A program made the position numbers and the translations under genes. 40,545 bases of DNA from Methylophilales bacterium (lineage in GTDB: Bacteria; Pseudomonadota; Gammaproteobacteria; Burkholderiales; Methylophilaceae), in NCBI GenBank assembly GCA_021414145.1, contig JAIOOY010000068.1:1-40545 (forward strand), written 5' to 3'. Below are positions 1 through 8,597 of the stretch, piece by piece (the stretch's first letter is position 1; each line of letters opens with the position of its first letter). The notes beneath the pieces were generated by a model. The model made no database searches, was not told where the DNA came from, and saw only the letters and a list, made by a program, of their open reading frames with translations.

Positions 1-943
1 AATCGGCACCATGCAGTACCAGTTCCTTACGCACAGGCACGTTGCTGGCAGAGAGTAGTGCGACTTGTTTGGTCTGATTCTCGGCGATGGTGGTGGGGCG
101 ATCCAGCGTATAAAGGTGATATTCCAGCAGCGATTCCTCTGCCATGCGCGGTGCTTCAGCCGCCATTACCATGTCCATTTTTGCCATCGCTCGCACTGGT
201 TGCATCTCTTCTCGCACTCGATTCACGTCACCTGCCACCAATTGCAGCTTGGCATTCTGGTAAGTCGCACCACTGGTGTTGGTCAGCGTTACCCAACCGG
301 ATAAATCCAGCTTGCTATCCGAAGCGTTCAGTTCCGCCACATAATCCGCTTTCCAACCCAATCCACCGGTCAGGTAAGAGAGTTCGACATCCTGTTGTTT
401 ACTGGCGCTGTTATTGAGTGACATCACCAGGGTAGGGCGGTCGCGCAAGTTAGCCGGAACATCAGGGTACACAATGCGCCCGGGGATGCCCGTTTCGATG
501 CGGTCGCCAATCTTCAGCACCACGCCATTATTGGCAGAAAGCACTTGTGCCTCTTCTGTGGTTTCCACGCCGGTGGCAGTATTAGTGCGAATCACGTTGA
601 CCTTCTTGCCCACATACTTCTCCAGCAGTTTTTGTGGTGTGAGCAAGTCGAAATCAAAGTTCTGCTCGATTAAGCTGATTCCACCAGCGGCGGAGATGCT
701 CCGTAAGAGCGCTGTTTCAGGGCGTATCAGTGCACTCACGTCGCGGAATGCCAACTGGTTTTGACCACTATTCAGGTTGATTTTGCGCTGGTCTTTCACC
801 AAAGCCAGATTCTCGTTATAGATCGTAACCGCCACGGATTGCTGGTCTTGCAGGGTGCTACGGACTTCTTCCGCTGCCATTAAGGCAGCGGGTAGAGTGG
901 CAAGGAAAAGAGCGGTTATCAGGCGAGGTGAGAGGTTAGGCAT
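1..943 (-). CDS. DUF4139 domain protein, exported (C-terminus beyond window)
   Basis: This frame is open from the ATG at 943 to the window edge, giving 314 residues without a stop, so the C-terminal part is missing. The N-terminus is a signal peptide (basic start, then a hydrophobic run with LFLATLPAALMA, likely cut after AMA). The visible part reads as the N-terminal half of DUF4139 proteins, with the phrases SVAVTIYNENLALVKDQR, GGLGWKADYVAEL and WVTLTNTSGATYQNAKLQLVAGDV. Family members are periplasmic or outer-membrane-associated beta-rich proteins with no settled function. The start is supported by GGAG eight bases upstream and a promoter-like pair further up. It appears to be monocistronic. 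Family assignment is from recognition; the role is unknown. Confidence 0.8.
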   Translation of the reverse strand, partial: MPNLSPRLITALFLATLPAALMAAEEVRSTLQDQQSVAVTIYNENLALVKDQRKINLNSGQNQLAFRDVSALIRPETALLRSISAAGGISLIEQNFDFDLLTPQKLLEKYVGKKVNVIRTNTATGVETTEEAQVLSANNGVVLKIGDRIETGIPGRIVYPDVPANLRDRPTLVMSLNNSASKQQDVELSYLTGGLGWKADYVAELNASDSKLDLSGWVTLTNTSGATYQNAKLQLVAGDVNRVREEMQPVRAMAKMDMVMAAEAPRMAEESLLEYHLYTLDRPTTIAENQTKQVALLSASNVPVRKELVLHGAD

Positions 944-991
944 ATTAGGACTCCGAAAGTGAAGAAGGGTGAGCGTCAAACGAATGCATCT

Positions 992-1020
992 ATATTACGT
1001 TGACGAAAGGTTTGGTCGAA
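992..1020 (-). promoter_or_regulatory. Candidate sigma-70 promoter for the DUF4139 gene
   Basis: On the minus strand TTCGAC (1020-1015) and TAATAT (997-992) are separated by 17 bases, and the -10 lies about 50 bases upstream of the start at 943. Both hexamers deviate from consensus, so this is only a candidate. Confidence 0.4.
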
Positions 1021-1115
1021 GTATGGATGGGTAATGTCGGAAGTAAGGGGGTGTGGCGTGGGTGCGTTTGAGGATAGCTATCACACTGGTTCCGCAGCCC
1101 CTCTTGACCGAAGCG

Positions 1116-1670
1116 TTAGAAATCGCCCCCCTCCTTGGTGTATTTTTCTTTGACCAGCTCGACAAATTGTGCCCCACGTATTAGTTGTTCTTCACGTGAA
1201 AGCGAACCTAAATCAGAGAGCAGTTTTTGGGATTTTATTACTGGATCAGTATCGCTCCCCACTTGCTCTGGGTATACCGCCAGATACCAGATTTGGAAGG
1301 CCTGCATTTCCAAGGAGAGCGGATAACCAAGCTCTCCGCTCTCAAGAGTGGCCACGAAGATTAAATGTTCGTTTTCAGTTTCATCGAAAGACAGTTCTGC
1401 CTCTGGGTCTGTATCCGCATGCTTCAAATAGTTTTGAGCATTGTTGAGCAGTCTCTTGGCTTCATTAGTCGAGAGGCCTGACCCTTCAATTATTTTCGAG
1501 CGCCAAGATTCCCCCGGCTTCTTGTGTTCCACGAGGTCAGCAAATACTCCATAGGCAGCGGCCGCAAGTGTTCGTGTCGCCAAAGAATCATAGTCGGCGA
1601 ACAGGAGGTTGATCGCGGCGTTGAGTTGGCGGGCTGCAGCTTGAGGCTTAGTGCAAGTAACGGTAGTCAT
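1116..1670 (-). CDS. Uncharacterised 184-residue protein with an NYLKHADTDP motif
   Basis: I do not recognise a named domain. The ATG at 1670 is preferred over an upstream in-frame TTG at 1697, because TTG-started sequence adds a segment overlapping a TATACT-like promoter element. The protein looks soluble and mostly helical, with no signal peptide or membrane segment. The first half has long helices (RQLNAAINLLFADYDSLATRTLAAAAYGVFADLVE), followed near residue 80 by NYLKHADTDPEAELSFD. I recall a similar lysine-histidine-alanine-aspartate motif in other uncharacterised proteobacterial proteins. The helix-plus-histidine layout is loosely reminiscent of HEPN-like helical bundles, but this is only an impression. 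It sits alone between the DUF4139 gene and maf, with its own upstream gap. Confidence 0.65.
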   Translation of the reverse strand: MTTVTCTKPQAAARQLNAAINLLFADYDSLATRTLAAAAYGVFADLVEHKKPGESWRSKIIEGSGLSTNEAKRLLNNAQNYLKHADTDPEAELSFDETENEHLIFVATLESGELGYPLSLEMQAFQIWYLAVYPEQVGSDTDPVIKSQKLLSDLGSLSREEQLIRGAQFVELVKEKYTKEGGDF

Positions 1671-1767
1671 GTCTAACTTAAAGTATAACCCAATCAAAAG
1701 CTTATAATATCAGAGCATGGCGATGGTCATCGTAGTCCGGTCTACTTAGTTCAGGCAAGCGTGACAG

Positions 1768-2346
1768 TTAAATAACCACTACACCTTCATTTTTAAGCAT
1801 ATTGATGAGCGCAATTAACGGTAAGCCTATCAGTGCATTCGGGTCATCGCCGCGCATCCATTCAATCAGCGCGATGCCCAGTCCTTCGGATTTGGCACTT
1901 CCAGCGCAGTGGTAGGGTTGTTCCTTGAGTAGGTAGTTTTCAATTTCCGTATCGCTTAAATCTCGAAACTTGACTTCATAGGTCACGACTTCGGTTTGCA
2001 TATTGCCACTTGCGCTGTTGTAGAGGCACAGGGCGCTGTGGAAGCTGACGGTACGGCCACGCATCAGACTAAGCTGTTTGACAGCGTTGTCGTGCGTCAG
2101 CGGCTTACCCAGTTGCATGTTATCCAGTGTCGCGACCTGATCGCAGCCGATGATCAAGCTATCGGGGTGGGATAGGCCTATTTTGCGGGCTTTGGCTTGT
2201 GCCAGCCGTAGTGCGGTGACTTCGGGAGCTTCGCCCTGTAATGGGGCTTCGTCCACATCGGGTGAAATCACGGTAAACGGGATTTGCAGCCGCTCCAGCA
2301 GTTCGCGGCGGTATGGGGAGGAGGAGGCGAGTATTAGTGTAAACAT
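1768..2346 (-). CDS. yceF: Maf-family nucleotide pyrophosphatase, YceF type (7-methyl-GTP pyrophosphatase)
   Basis: Maf proteins hydrolyse non-canonical nucleoside triphosphates to the monophosphate and pyrophosphate, which keeps modified nucleotides out of RNA and DNA. The 192-residue length is normal. The N-terminal [14 protein letters not shown] carries the family SxxR element (Ser10, Arg13), and GCDQV holds the expected catalytic aspartate (Asp69). [18 protein letters not shown] and the C-terminal GSAKSEGLG and [10 protein letters not shown] match the YceF subgroup, which prefers 7-methyl-GTP, rather than the YhdE (dTTP/UTP) subgroup. The subgroup call is an inference from these motifs. 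The start follows directly after a terminator for the pyruvate carboxylase genes, so it probably depends on its own promoter or on readthrough. Confidence 0.88.
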   Translation of the reverse strand: MFTLILASSSPYRRELLERLQIPFTVISPDVDEAPLQGEAPEVTALRLAQAKARKIGLSHPDSLIIGCDQVATLDNMQLGKPLTHDNAVKQLSLMRGRTVSFHSALCLYNSASGNMQTEVVTYEVKFRDLSDTEIENYLLKEQPYHCAGSAKSEGLGIALIEWMRGDDPNALIGLPLIALINMLKNEGVVVI

Positions 2347-2350
2347 GAGT

Positions 2351-2374
2351 AAAAAGACCGGCTTGCGCCGGCCT
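2351..2374 (-). terminator. Rho-independent terminator after pycB
   Basis: Read on the minus strand, the hairpin has arms AGGCCGGC and GCCGGTCT around a four-base GCAA loop, with one G-U pair, followed by five U. It begins nine bases after the pycB stop and ends a few bases before the maf start codon. Confidence 0.8.
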
Positions 2375-2382
2375 ATTTTGGC

Positions 2383-4218
2383 TTACTGGATTTCAATCAA
2401 AGTCTCGTCAGGTGTCACGCTATCGCCCTTTTTGACGTGAATCGCTATCACGACGCCTTCTTTGGCGGCCTGAATCTCGTTTTCCATTTTCATGGCTTCA
2501 ATCACCAGTACGCCGTCACCTGCGTTTACCTTATCACCCACTTTGACTTTCACGTCCACAATGGTGCCAGGCATGGCGGTGGTGACGCAGCCTTCGTGTG
2601 TGGGGCGTGGGCGGCTGCCGATGCTGGCGGTGGCGGTCTTTTTCTTGCTGCCACCACTGCCGCCACCGGAAACTTGCACCTCACTTAAGGTTTCGACGAT
2701 GACTTCTTCGGAAACGCCATCTACCGAAACGTAGAAGGGGCGCTGCTCTTCGCCAGCATGGCCGCTGCCGGTGAGCTTGATGTGGAAAGTTTCGCCGTGT
2801 AGCGTGACATTGAACTCGCTAGGCGCGTATCGCGCTGCGGAAGGCGTGGCGGATTCTTTTGTGAGCAATGGATCGGCCTTGAGCGTGTCAGCATTACGTT
2901 CTTGTAAGAAGGTCTGCGCCAAGTCGGGGAACATGGCGTAGGTCAGCACGTCTTCCTCGGATTTGGCCAAGGTTTCACACTGCGTGGTCAGATGCACCAT
3001 TTCGTCTTCTAATAAGTCCGCTGGGCGGCAGGTGATGACTTCAGCGTCACCGACAGCTTGCGCTTTGATTTTTTCGTTGACCGGGGCGGGAGCCTTGCCA
3101 TACTGGCCTACGAAGTAATTTTTTACCTCGTTGGTGATGGATTTGTAGCGCGAACCTGTGAGTACGTTCAACACTGCTTGTGTGCCGACGATCTGCGAAG
3201 TGGGCGTAACCAGCGGCGGAAAGCCTAAGTCTTCGCGTACACGAGGAATCTCTGCCAGCACTTCATCCATGCGATTGAGAGCGCCTTGCTCTTTGAGCTG
3301 GTTGGAGAGGTTGGAAATCATGCCGCCGGGGACTTGATTGAGCAGCACGCGAGTATCTACGCCAGTGAAGTCGCTCTCGAACTGCCAGTATTTCTTGCGG
3401 ACTTCGCGGAAATAGGCGGTGATTTCTTGCACCGCTGCCAAATCCAATCCGGTGTCATATTCTGTGCCCTTGAATGCAGCGATGATACTTTCAGTTGAAG
3501 AATGGCTGGCACCCTCGCCAAAAGACGAGTTGCATGTATCCAGCATGGTTGCACCGGCTTCTACGCCCCTGAGAAAGCTCATCGCAGACAAGCCAGACGT
3601 GGCGTGGCTATGCAGGTGAATAGGTAGCTTCACGGCAGTACGCAAGGCAGACACCAAATCAAAGGTGGCTTGTGGTGTGAGCAATCCTGCCATGTCTTTG
3701 ATGGCGATGGTATCGCAGCCCATGGCTTCCATTTCCTTCGCCAAACCGACAAAGTGAGGGATGTCGTGCACCGGGCTGGTGGTATAGCTAATTGCGCCTT
3801 CAGCGTGCTTTTTGGCCTTTTTGACAGCTTCGACTGAAACACGAATGTTGCGCATGTCGTTCATCGCGTCAAAGATACGGAATACGTCTACGCCGTTATC
3901 AGCAGACTTTTGTACAAAGGCGCGTACCACGTCGTCTGAATAGTGACGGTAACCCAGCAGGTTTTGCCCGCGGAGCAGCATCTGAATGCGGCTATTGGGC
4001 AGCGCTTTGCGTAACTTACTCAATCGCTCCCATGGGTCTTCTTTCAAAAAGCGCACGCAGGCATCGAAGGTAGCGCCACCCCAGGCTTCAAGCGACCAAA
4101 AGCCGATACTGTCTAGCTTGCTGCAAATCGGCAGCATGTCCTCGGTACGCATGCGGGTAGCGATAATGGATTGATGACCATCGCGTAAAACTAATTCAGA
4201 AACAAGTACTTTAGCCAT
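2383..4218 (-). CDS. pycB: Pyruvate carboxylase subunit B (carboxyltransferase plus biotin carrier)
   Basis: This subunit transfers CO2 from carboxybiotin to pyruvate to make oxaloacetate. The 611 residues show a carboxyltransferase barrel with ELVLRDGHQS at the start, EAWGGATFDAC, DTIAIKDMAGLL (the expected metal-site or carboxylated lysine) and HLHSHATSG. A glycine/serine-rich linker with SGGGSGGSKKK follows near residue 520. A biotinyl domain ends the protein, with EAMKMENE; the biotinylated lysine is about residue 577. The same architecture occurs in the oxaloacetate decarboxylase alpha chain (OadA). No membrane OadB or OadG is adjacent and a biotin carboxylase precedes it, so the anaplerotic carboxylase is the better reading. 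The gap to pycA is AT-rich and has no clear Shine-Dalgarno sequence. Confidence 0.82.
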   Translation of the reverse strand: MAKVLVSELVLRDGHQSIIATRMRTEDMLPICSKLDSIGFWSLEAWGGATFDACVRFLKEDPWERLSKLRKALPNSRIQMLLRGQNLLGYRHYSDDVVRAFVQKSADNGVDVFRIFDAMNDMRNIRVSVEAVKKAKKHAEGAISYTTSPVHDIPHFVGLAKEMEAMGCDTIAIKDMAGLLTPQATFDLVSALRTAVKLPIHLHSHATSGLSAMSFLRGVEAGATMLDTCNSSFGEGASHSSTESIIAAFKGTEYDTGLDLAAVQEITAYFREVRKKYWQFESDFTGVDTRVLLNQVPGGMISNLSNQLKEQGALNRMDEVLAEIPRVREDLGFPPLVTPTSQIVGTQAVLNVLTGSRYKSITNEVKNYFVGQYGKAPAPVNEKIKAQAVGDAEVITCRPADLLEDEMVHLTTQCETLAKSEEDVLTYAMFPDLAQTFLQERNADTLKADPLLTKESATPSAARYAPSEFNVTLHGETFHIKLTGSGHAGEEQRPFYVSVDGVSEEVIVETLSEVQVSGGGSGGSKKKTATASIGSRPRPTHEGCVTTAMPGTIVDVKVKVGDKVNAGDGVLVIEAMKMENEIQAAKEGVVIAIHVKKGDSVTPDETLIEIQ

Positions 4219-4245
4219 AATTTTAATATTTTAAGTTAGATTAAA

Positions 4246-5664
4246 TTAGATGCCTTCATGCGCTGCAATTGCTGCCGCAATCGCGGCCGCAAATAATTCT
4301 GGTGGTAGCTTGGTAGTGTACTCTGTCAACTCAGGGTGCATTTCCACAAAGCTGGTATCAAACGTTGCCGCCTTAAAATCCGGGTGTTTCATGATTTCCT
4401 GATAATACGGAATCGTGGTTTTTACGCCATATACCACCATATCGTCCAGCGCTCGACGGCCACGCTCCACTACGCTAGGCCAATCCAGCGCCCACACTGT
4501 GAGCTTGGCGCACATGGAATCGAAATAGGGCGGGATGGTGTATCCGGAATACATGGCCGCATCAATCCGAACACCAGGACCGCCAGGCGCGTAATAACGG
4601 GTGATCTTGCCAAAGCTGGGTAGAAAACCATTCTTCGGGTCTTCAGCATTGATGCGATATTCCATGGCATAACCGCGAAATTTCACTTCTTCCTGCTTGT
4701 ATTGAAGCTCGTGGCCATAGGCGATGCGAATCTGCTCTTGCACGATGTCTATACCGGTAATGGTTTCTGTCACCGTATGCTCTACTTGCAGACGGGTATT
4801 CATTTCCATGAAGTAGAAGCGATTATCTTGGTCTAGCAAGAATTCCACAGTACCTGCATTCTCGTAACCCACCGCCTTAGCAGCTTTCACACCCAGAGTG
4901 CCGATGTAATCGCGCTGTGCTTGAGATAGCTGAGGCGAGGGCGCGATTTCGATGAGTTTCTGATTTCGACGTTGTATTGAGCAGTCACGCTCAAACAGGT
5001 GAATCACATTGCCGTGGCTATCTGCCAGTATTTGCACCTCGATATGGCGCGGGTTGACTACGCATTTTTCCAGAAATACTTCGGGTTTACCGAAGGCTTT
5101 ACTGGCTTCGGAGATCACGCGATCATAATTACTGAGTAATTCTTTTTCATTATCGCAACGGCGTATGCCGCGCCCACCGCCGCCGTTGGTGGCCTTCAGC
5201 ATGACCGGATAACCAATCTCAGCGGCCAATTTACGAGCTTCCTCTACATCTTCCAGATTTCCTTCGCTACCCGGCACGCAGGGGATGCCTGCGCCTATCA
5301 TGGCGTTACGCGCTTGTATCTTGTCGCCCATTTGGGTGATAACGTCAGGATTGGGGCCGATGAATTTAACCCCGCGCTTGGCGCAGATATCTGACAACAC
5401 GGGGTTCTCAGACAAAAATCCATATCCTGGGTGCAGCGCATCGCAACCTGCAGCTACCGCAAGATTGACGATGTTATGTGCATTAAGATAACCCTGTACC
5501 GGATCCGAACCTATGTTATATGCCTCGTCCGCCTTTTTGACATGTAAAGCGTGGCGGTCGGCATCGGTGTAGATGGCAGCCGAGGTAATGCCCATCTCGG
5601 AACACGCACGCACGATGCGCACTGCAATTTCGCCGCGATTCGCAATGAGGATTTTTTTGAACAT
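4246..5664 (-). CDS. pycA: Pyruvate carboxylase subunit A (biotin carboxylase)
   Basis: This subunit carboxylates biotin using ATP and bicarbonate. It is an ATP-grasp enzyme of 472 residues from the ATG at 5664. The frame is open further upstream, but the family N-terminus FKKILIANRGEIAVRI begins exactly there. Visible landmarks are HPGYGFLSEN, the glycine-rich ATP loop KATNGGGGRGIRR, FLEKCVVNPRHIEVQI, RDCSIQRRNQKLIE and FMEMNTRLQVEHTVTE. AccC of acetyl-CoA carboxylase is very similar. The neighbouring carboxyltransferase/biotin subunit and the absence of accB argue for pyruvate carboxylase. The C-terminus, with FAAAIAAAIAAHEG, resembles the tail seen in PycA-type proteins. It is transcribed with pycB, 27 bases apart, and diverges from yceD. 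Confidence 0.85.
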   Translation of the reverse strand: MFKKILIANRGEIAVRIVRACSEMGITSAAIYTDADRHALHVKKADEAYNIGSDPVQGYLNAHNIVNLAVAAGCDALHPGYGFLSENPVLSDICAKRGVKFIGPNPDVITQMGDKIQARNAMIGAGIPCVPGSEGNLEDVEEARKLAAEIGYPVMLKATNGGGGRGIRRCDNEKELLSNYDRVISEASKAFGKPEVFLEKCVVNPRHIEVQILADSHGNVIHLFERDCSIQRRNQKLIEIAPSPQLSQAQRDYIGTLGVKAAKAVGYENAGTVEFLLDQDNRFYFMEMNTRLQVEHTVTETITGIDIVQEQIRIAYGHELQYKQEEVKFRGYAMEYRINAEDPKNGFLPSFGKITRYYAPGGPGVRIDAAMYSGYTIPPYFDSMCAKLTVWALDWPSVVERGRRALDDMVVYGVKTTIPYYQEIMKHPDFKAATFDTSFVEMHPELTEYTTKLPPELFAAAIAAAIAAHEGI

Positions 5665-5832
5665 GCAATTATCTTTATTAAGGTTGCCTAATGTAGTGTG
5701 GTATTTTTGACACTCAAAACCAGCCGATTGTAACATGCTGGCGCTGACCATTAAATACGCTTAAGCTTATATTCCTAGGCCTTTGCTGCACATCGGCATA
5801 GATTGTTTTAATCATCTCTATTAACTGAAACC

Positions 5833-6339
5833 ATGACTCGCAAACCTATACTGATTAACACTCATGAGTTCATTAAGCAATCGCTTGAAATTCATGGTAA
5901 AATCCGCGCCTCTCAGATTCTGGCGATACAGGACAGCCTGTATGCGGGCGCCGATGAGGGTGAAGTGAGTTATACGCTGAGTGGCGATAAAAGCCATCAC
6001 GGCAAGCCTAGTTTGAAGCTTGATTTGGCGGGGCAAGTGACATTATGTTGCCAGCGTTGTTTGGGCGAAATGCACTACCCGTTAGTCAGTAGCACATGGT
6101 TTGAGGTGGTTGCCGATGAATCAGCCATACCGGAGCTGGATGAAGACGATGAGGTGGATTATATAGTCGCCAGCACCCAGTTTGACGTGGAAGCACTGGT
6201 TGAAGAAGAGCTTCTGCTGAGTTTGCCGCTAGCCCCAAGGCATGAAGAGGGTGCGTGTGCTGGCGACGTCAGTATCATGACAGGACAAAAGCAAAATCCT
6301 TTCAAGATATTGGAAGGTTTAAAGAAACCAGTTAGTTAA
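5833..6339 (+). CDS. yceD: YceD/DUF177 family protein (23S rRNA accumulation)
   Basis: YceD (168 residues here) is co-encoded with ribosomal protein L32 across proteobacteria. In plants and E. coli its relatives are linked to accumulation of 23S rRNA; the biochemical role is not settled. The family signature is present: [16 protein letters not shown], with cysteines 73 and 76 forming the CxxC pair. It is followed by an acidic stretch with [12 protein letters not shown], and [14 protein letters not shown] near residue 125. The C-terminal [10 protein letters not shown] is also typical. It is the first gene of the rpmF-plsX-fab cluster, with rpmF starting 23 bases downstream. No good Shine-Dalgarno precedes the start. 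Confidence 0.88.
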   Translation: MTRKPILINTHEFIKQSLEIHGKIRASQILAIQDSLYAGADEGEVSYTLSGDKSHHGKPSLKLDLAGQVTLCCQRCLGEMHYPLVSSTWFEVVADESAIPELDEDDEVDYIVASTQFDVEALVEEELLLSLPLAPRHEEGACAGDVSIMTGQKQNPFKILEGLKKPVS

Positions 6340-6362
6340 TTTTTAAGTTAGGAGTAGCAATA

Positions 6363-6542
6363 ATGGCTGTTCAACAAAACAAGAAGTCCCCATCCAAGCG
6401 CGGTATGCACCGTTCGCATGATTTTCTGACCAATCCGCCATTGGCGATTGAGCCTACCACTGGCGAAGTCCATTTGCGCCACCATGTTAGCCCTTCCGGC
6501 TACTATCGTGGTCGTAAGGTAATGCCGGCTAAAGGCGAATAA
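6363..6542 (+). CDS. rpmF: 50S ribosomal protein L32
   Basis: This short gene encodes 59 residues. It begins [20 protein letters not shown] and continues [32 protein letters not shown], a clear L32 protein of the large ribosomal subunit. The start follows GGAG (6351-6354) at an eight-base distance. The length is usual for proteobacterial L32, and the zinc-binding cysteines found in some Gram-positive L32 proteins are absent, as expected. The yceD-rpmF-plsX order links ribosome and fatty-acid synthesis genes, as in E. coli. A terminator-like hairpin follows immediately and may separate expression of rpmF from that of plsX. Confidence 0.95.
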   Translation: MAVQQNKKSPSKRGMHRSHDFLTNPPLAIEPTTGEVHLRHHVSPSGYYRGRKVMPAKGE

Positions 6543-6562
6543 TTTGCGTTCATACGCAACCA

Positions 6563-6590
6563 CGCCGCGCCCTTAAAAGCGCGGCGTTTT
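6563..6590 (+). terminator. Hairpin with short T run between rpmF and plsX
   Basis: Arms CGCCGCGC (6563-6570) and GCGCGGCG (6579-6586) are perfectly complementary around an eight-base loop, followed by four T. The plsX start codon lies only ten bases after the hairpin. The short T run suggests partial termination or attenuation rather than a complete stop. Confidence 0.7.
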
Positions 6591-6596
6591 CACATT

Positions 6597-7646
6597 ATGA
6601 GTTTAACTCTTGCGATTGATGCAATGGGCGGCGATCATGGGCTGAAAGCCACGGTTCCTGCCGTCCTGCAAATACTAAAACGCCACAGCGATGTAAACAT
6701 TATCCTCGTCGGACTAACTACGGATATTGAGCGAGAGCTACGCCTGCACAAGGCTAGCGCAGGCTCACAATTAAGCATCCATCACGCCTCTGAATTGGTG
6801 GCGATGGATGAATCACCACAAGTCGCACTCAAAAACAAAAAAGATTCTTCCATGCGCGTGGCCATTAACTTGGTAAAAAGTGGTGAAGCACATGCTTGCG
6901 TGAGTGCGGGAAATACTGGCGCCTTGATGGCGACAGCGCGATATGTGCTAAAAATGATGCCGGGGATTGATAGACCGGCCATCGCTTCTGCACTGCCTAA
7001 CAGGAATGGGCAAACTTACATGTTGGATCTTGGTGCCAACGCCGACTGTACGCCAGAACATCTGATGCAATTCGCCATTATGGGTGCCATGCTGGTGTCA
7101 TGTGTGGAACACAAAGAGAGCCCAAGCGTGGGTTTGCTCAATATAGGTTCCGAAGACATCAAGGGAAACGAGGTAGCTAAGCAGGCTGGCGAATTGCTGC
7201 GTGCCAGTAAACTGAATTTTTATGGCAATGTGGAAGGCACAGACATCTACAAAGGTACTGTGGACTTAGTGGTGTGTGATGGCTTTGTGGGCAATGTGGC
7301 GTTAAAGGCTTCGGAAGGTATTATCCGTATGATGCGCGACACTTTGGTACAGGAATTCAAGCGTAATATATTTACCAAGCTGGCTGCACTGATTGCCTTG
7401 CCAGTGCTGAATGCTTTCAAACGTAAGCTAGATCCGCGCCGCTACAATGGAGCTAGTTTTTTGGGCTTAAATGGGATCGTAGTAAAAAGCCATGGTGGGG
7501 CGGATGATTTTGCATTTTTTTATGCTATTGAGACAGCCATAGAAGAGGCGAGCAGCGGCGTGTTGGAAAGAATTCGCACGCAGCTGGAGATCGAACACAT
7601 ACAATCCAACCTTGCATCTAACTCGACGGAAAATTCTGCTGCATGA
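6597..7646 (+). CDS. plsX: Phosphate acyltransferase PlsX
   Basis: PlsX converts acyl-ACP to acyl-phosphate, feeding PlsY for phosphatidic acid synthesis; it is a peripheral membrane enzyme. The 349 residues begin [11 protein letters not shown]. They include the family elements [88 protein letters not shown], and the C-terminal [16 protein letters not shown]. The start has no recognisable Shine-Dalgarno, and its upstream region is occupied by the post-rpmF hairpin, so its translation may depend on RNA folding. The stop codon overlaps the fabH start by four bases. Confidence 0.95.
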   Translation: MSLTLAIDAMGGDHGLKATVPAVLQILKRHSDVNIILVGLTTDIERELRLHKASAGSQLSIHHASELVAMDESPQVALKNKKDSSMRVAINLVKSGEAHACVSAGNTGALMATARYVLKMMPGIDRPAIASALPNRNGQTYMLDLGANADCTPEHLMQFAIMGAMLVSCVEHKESPSVGLLNIGSEDIKGNEVAKQAGELLRASKLNFYGNVEGTDIYKGTVDLVVCDGFVGNVALKASEGIIRMMRDTLVQEFKRNIFTKLAALIALPVLNAFKRKLDPRRYNGASFLGLNGIVVKSHGGADDFAFFYAIETAIEEASSGVLERIRTQLEIEHIQSNLASNSTENSAA

Positions 7647-8587
7647 CGAAATCCTTGTTTTCTAGAGTCAGTGGCACTGGCAGCTATTTGCCTGAGCGCA
7701 TTCTCACTAATGCCGAGCTTGAGTGCATGGTGGATACTAGCGACGAATGGATATTCACGCGTACGGGCATTCGTGAGCGTCACATCGTGGCTGAAGGTGA
7801 AATGACCAGCGATATGGCTCTGGTCGCCAGCCAGCGTGCCATTGAGGCCGCAGGTATTACCGTCCAAGATATAGACCTAATCATCGTTGCCACTACTACG
7901 CCAGATAAGATTTTCCCTAGCGTTGCCTGCATCCTGCAAAAAAAACTAGGCATTGCGGGCTGTGCTGCGTTTGATGTGCAAGCAGTATGCAGCGGCTTTG
8001 TCTATGCACTCACCACAGCAGATCAATTCATACGTAATGGTGCGGCATGTTGTGCCTTGGTGGTGGGGGCAGAAGCCTTCTCACGCATCACCGATTGGAC
8101 GGATCGCAGCAACTGTATTCTGTGGGGCGACGGCGCAGGTGCGGTGATTGTGCAAGCGAGTGATGTACCTGGCATTTTATCTACACATCTGCACGCTGAC
8201 GGCGAATACGTCAACATGCTGCATGTGCCGCGTGCAACCAATACCGTGGCAATGGAAGGCAATCCAGTGTTCAAAATGGCGGTTAATACACTAGACCAAA
8301 TTGTGGACGAAACCTTGGTCGCCAATGGTCTGCAAAAGTCTGATGTTGACTGGCTGGTCCCGCATCAAGCCAACATTCGCATCATTACCGCCACCGCAAA
8401 AAAACTCGACATGAGCATGGATAAAGTGGTGGTAACCGTAGATAAACATGGCAACACATCAGCCGCCTCGATTCCCTTGGCGTTCGATGTCGCCGTGCGC
8501 GACGGACGTATCAAGCGTGGTGAAATCGTACTGATGGAAGCCTTTGGTGGCGGATTCACCTGGGGCTCGGTGTTACTTAAATACTAA
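7643..8587 (+). CDS. fabH: Beta-ketoacyl-ACP synthase III FabH
   Basis: FabH starts fatty-acid synthesis by condensing acetyl-CoA with malonyl-ACP. The 314-residue protein has the complete catalytic triad: Cys116 in [13 protein letters not shown], His241 in [10 protein letters not shown] and Asn271 in [28 protein letters not shown] and the C-terminal [14 protein letters not shown] are also typical. The ATG overlaps the plsX stop (ATGA), implying coupled translation, and fabD follows after ten bases. Confidence 0.96.
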   Translation: MTKSLFSRVSGTGSYLPERILTNAELECMVDTSDEWIFTRTGIRERHIVAEGEMTSDMALVASQRAIEAAGITVQDIDLIIVATTTPDKIFPSVACILQKKLGIAGCAAFDVQAVCSGFVYALTTADQFIRNGAACCALVVGAEAFSRITDWTDRSNCILWGDGAGAVIVQASDVPGILSTHLHADGEYVNMLHVPRATNTVAMEGNPVFKMAVNTLDQIVDETLVANGLQKSDVDWLVPHQANIRIITATAKKLDMSMDKVVVTVDKHGNTSAASIPLAFDVAVRDGRIKRGEIVLMEAFGGGFTWGSVLLKY

Positions 8588-8597
8588 AGATTGAATC

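Noticed and set aside
414-764. Plus-strand open frame opposite the DUF4139 gene
   Set aside because: It lacks a ribosome binding site and any family likeness; the minus strand encodes a convincing signal peptide and conserved domain.
2383-5664. Sodium-pumping oxaloacetate decarboxylase
   Set aside because: The biotin/carboxyltransferase subunit would fit, but no oadB or oadG is nearby and a biotin carboxylase is paired with it, so pyruvate carboxylase is preferred.
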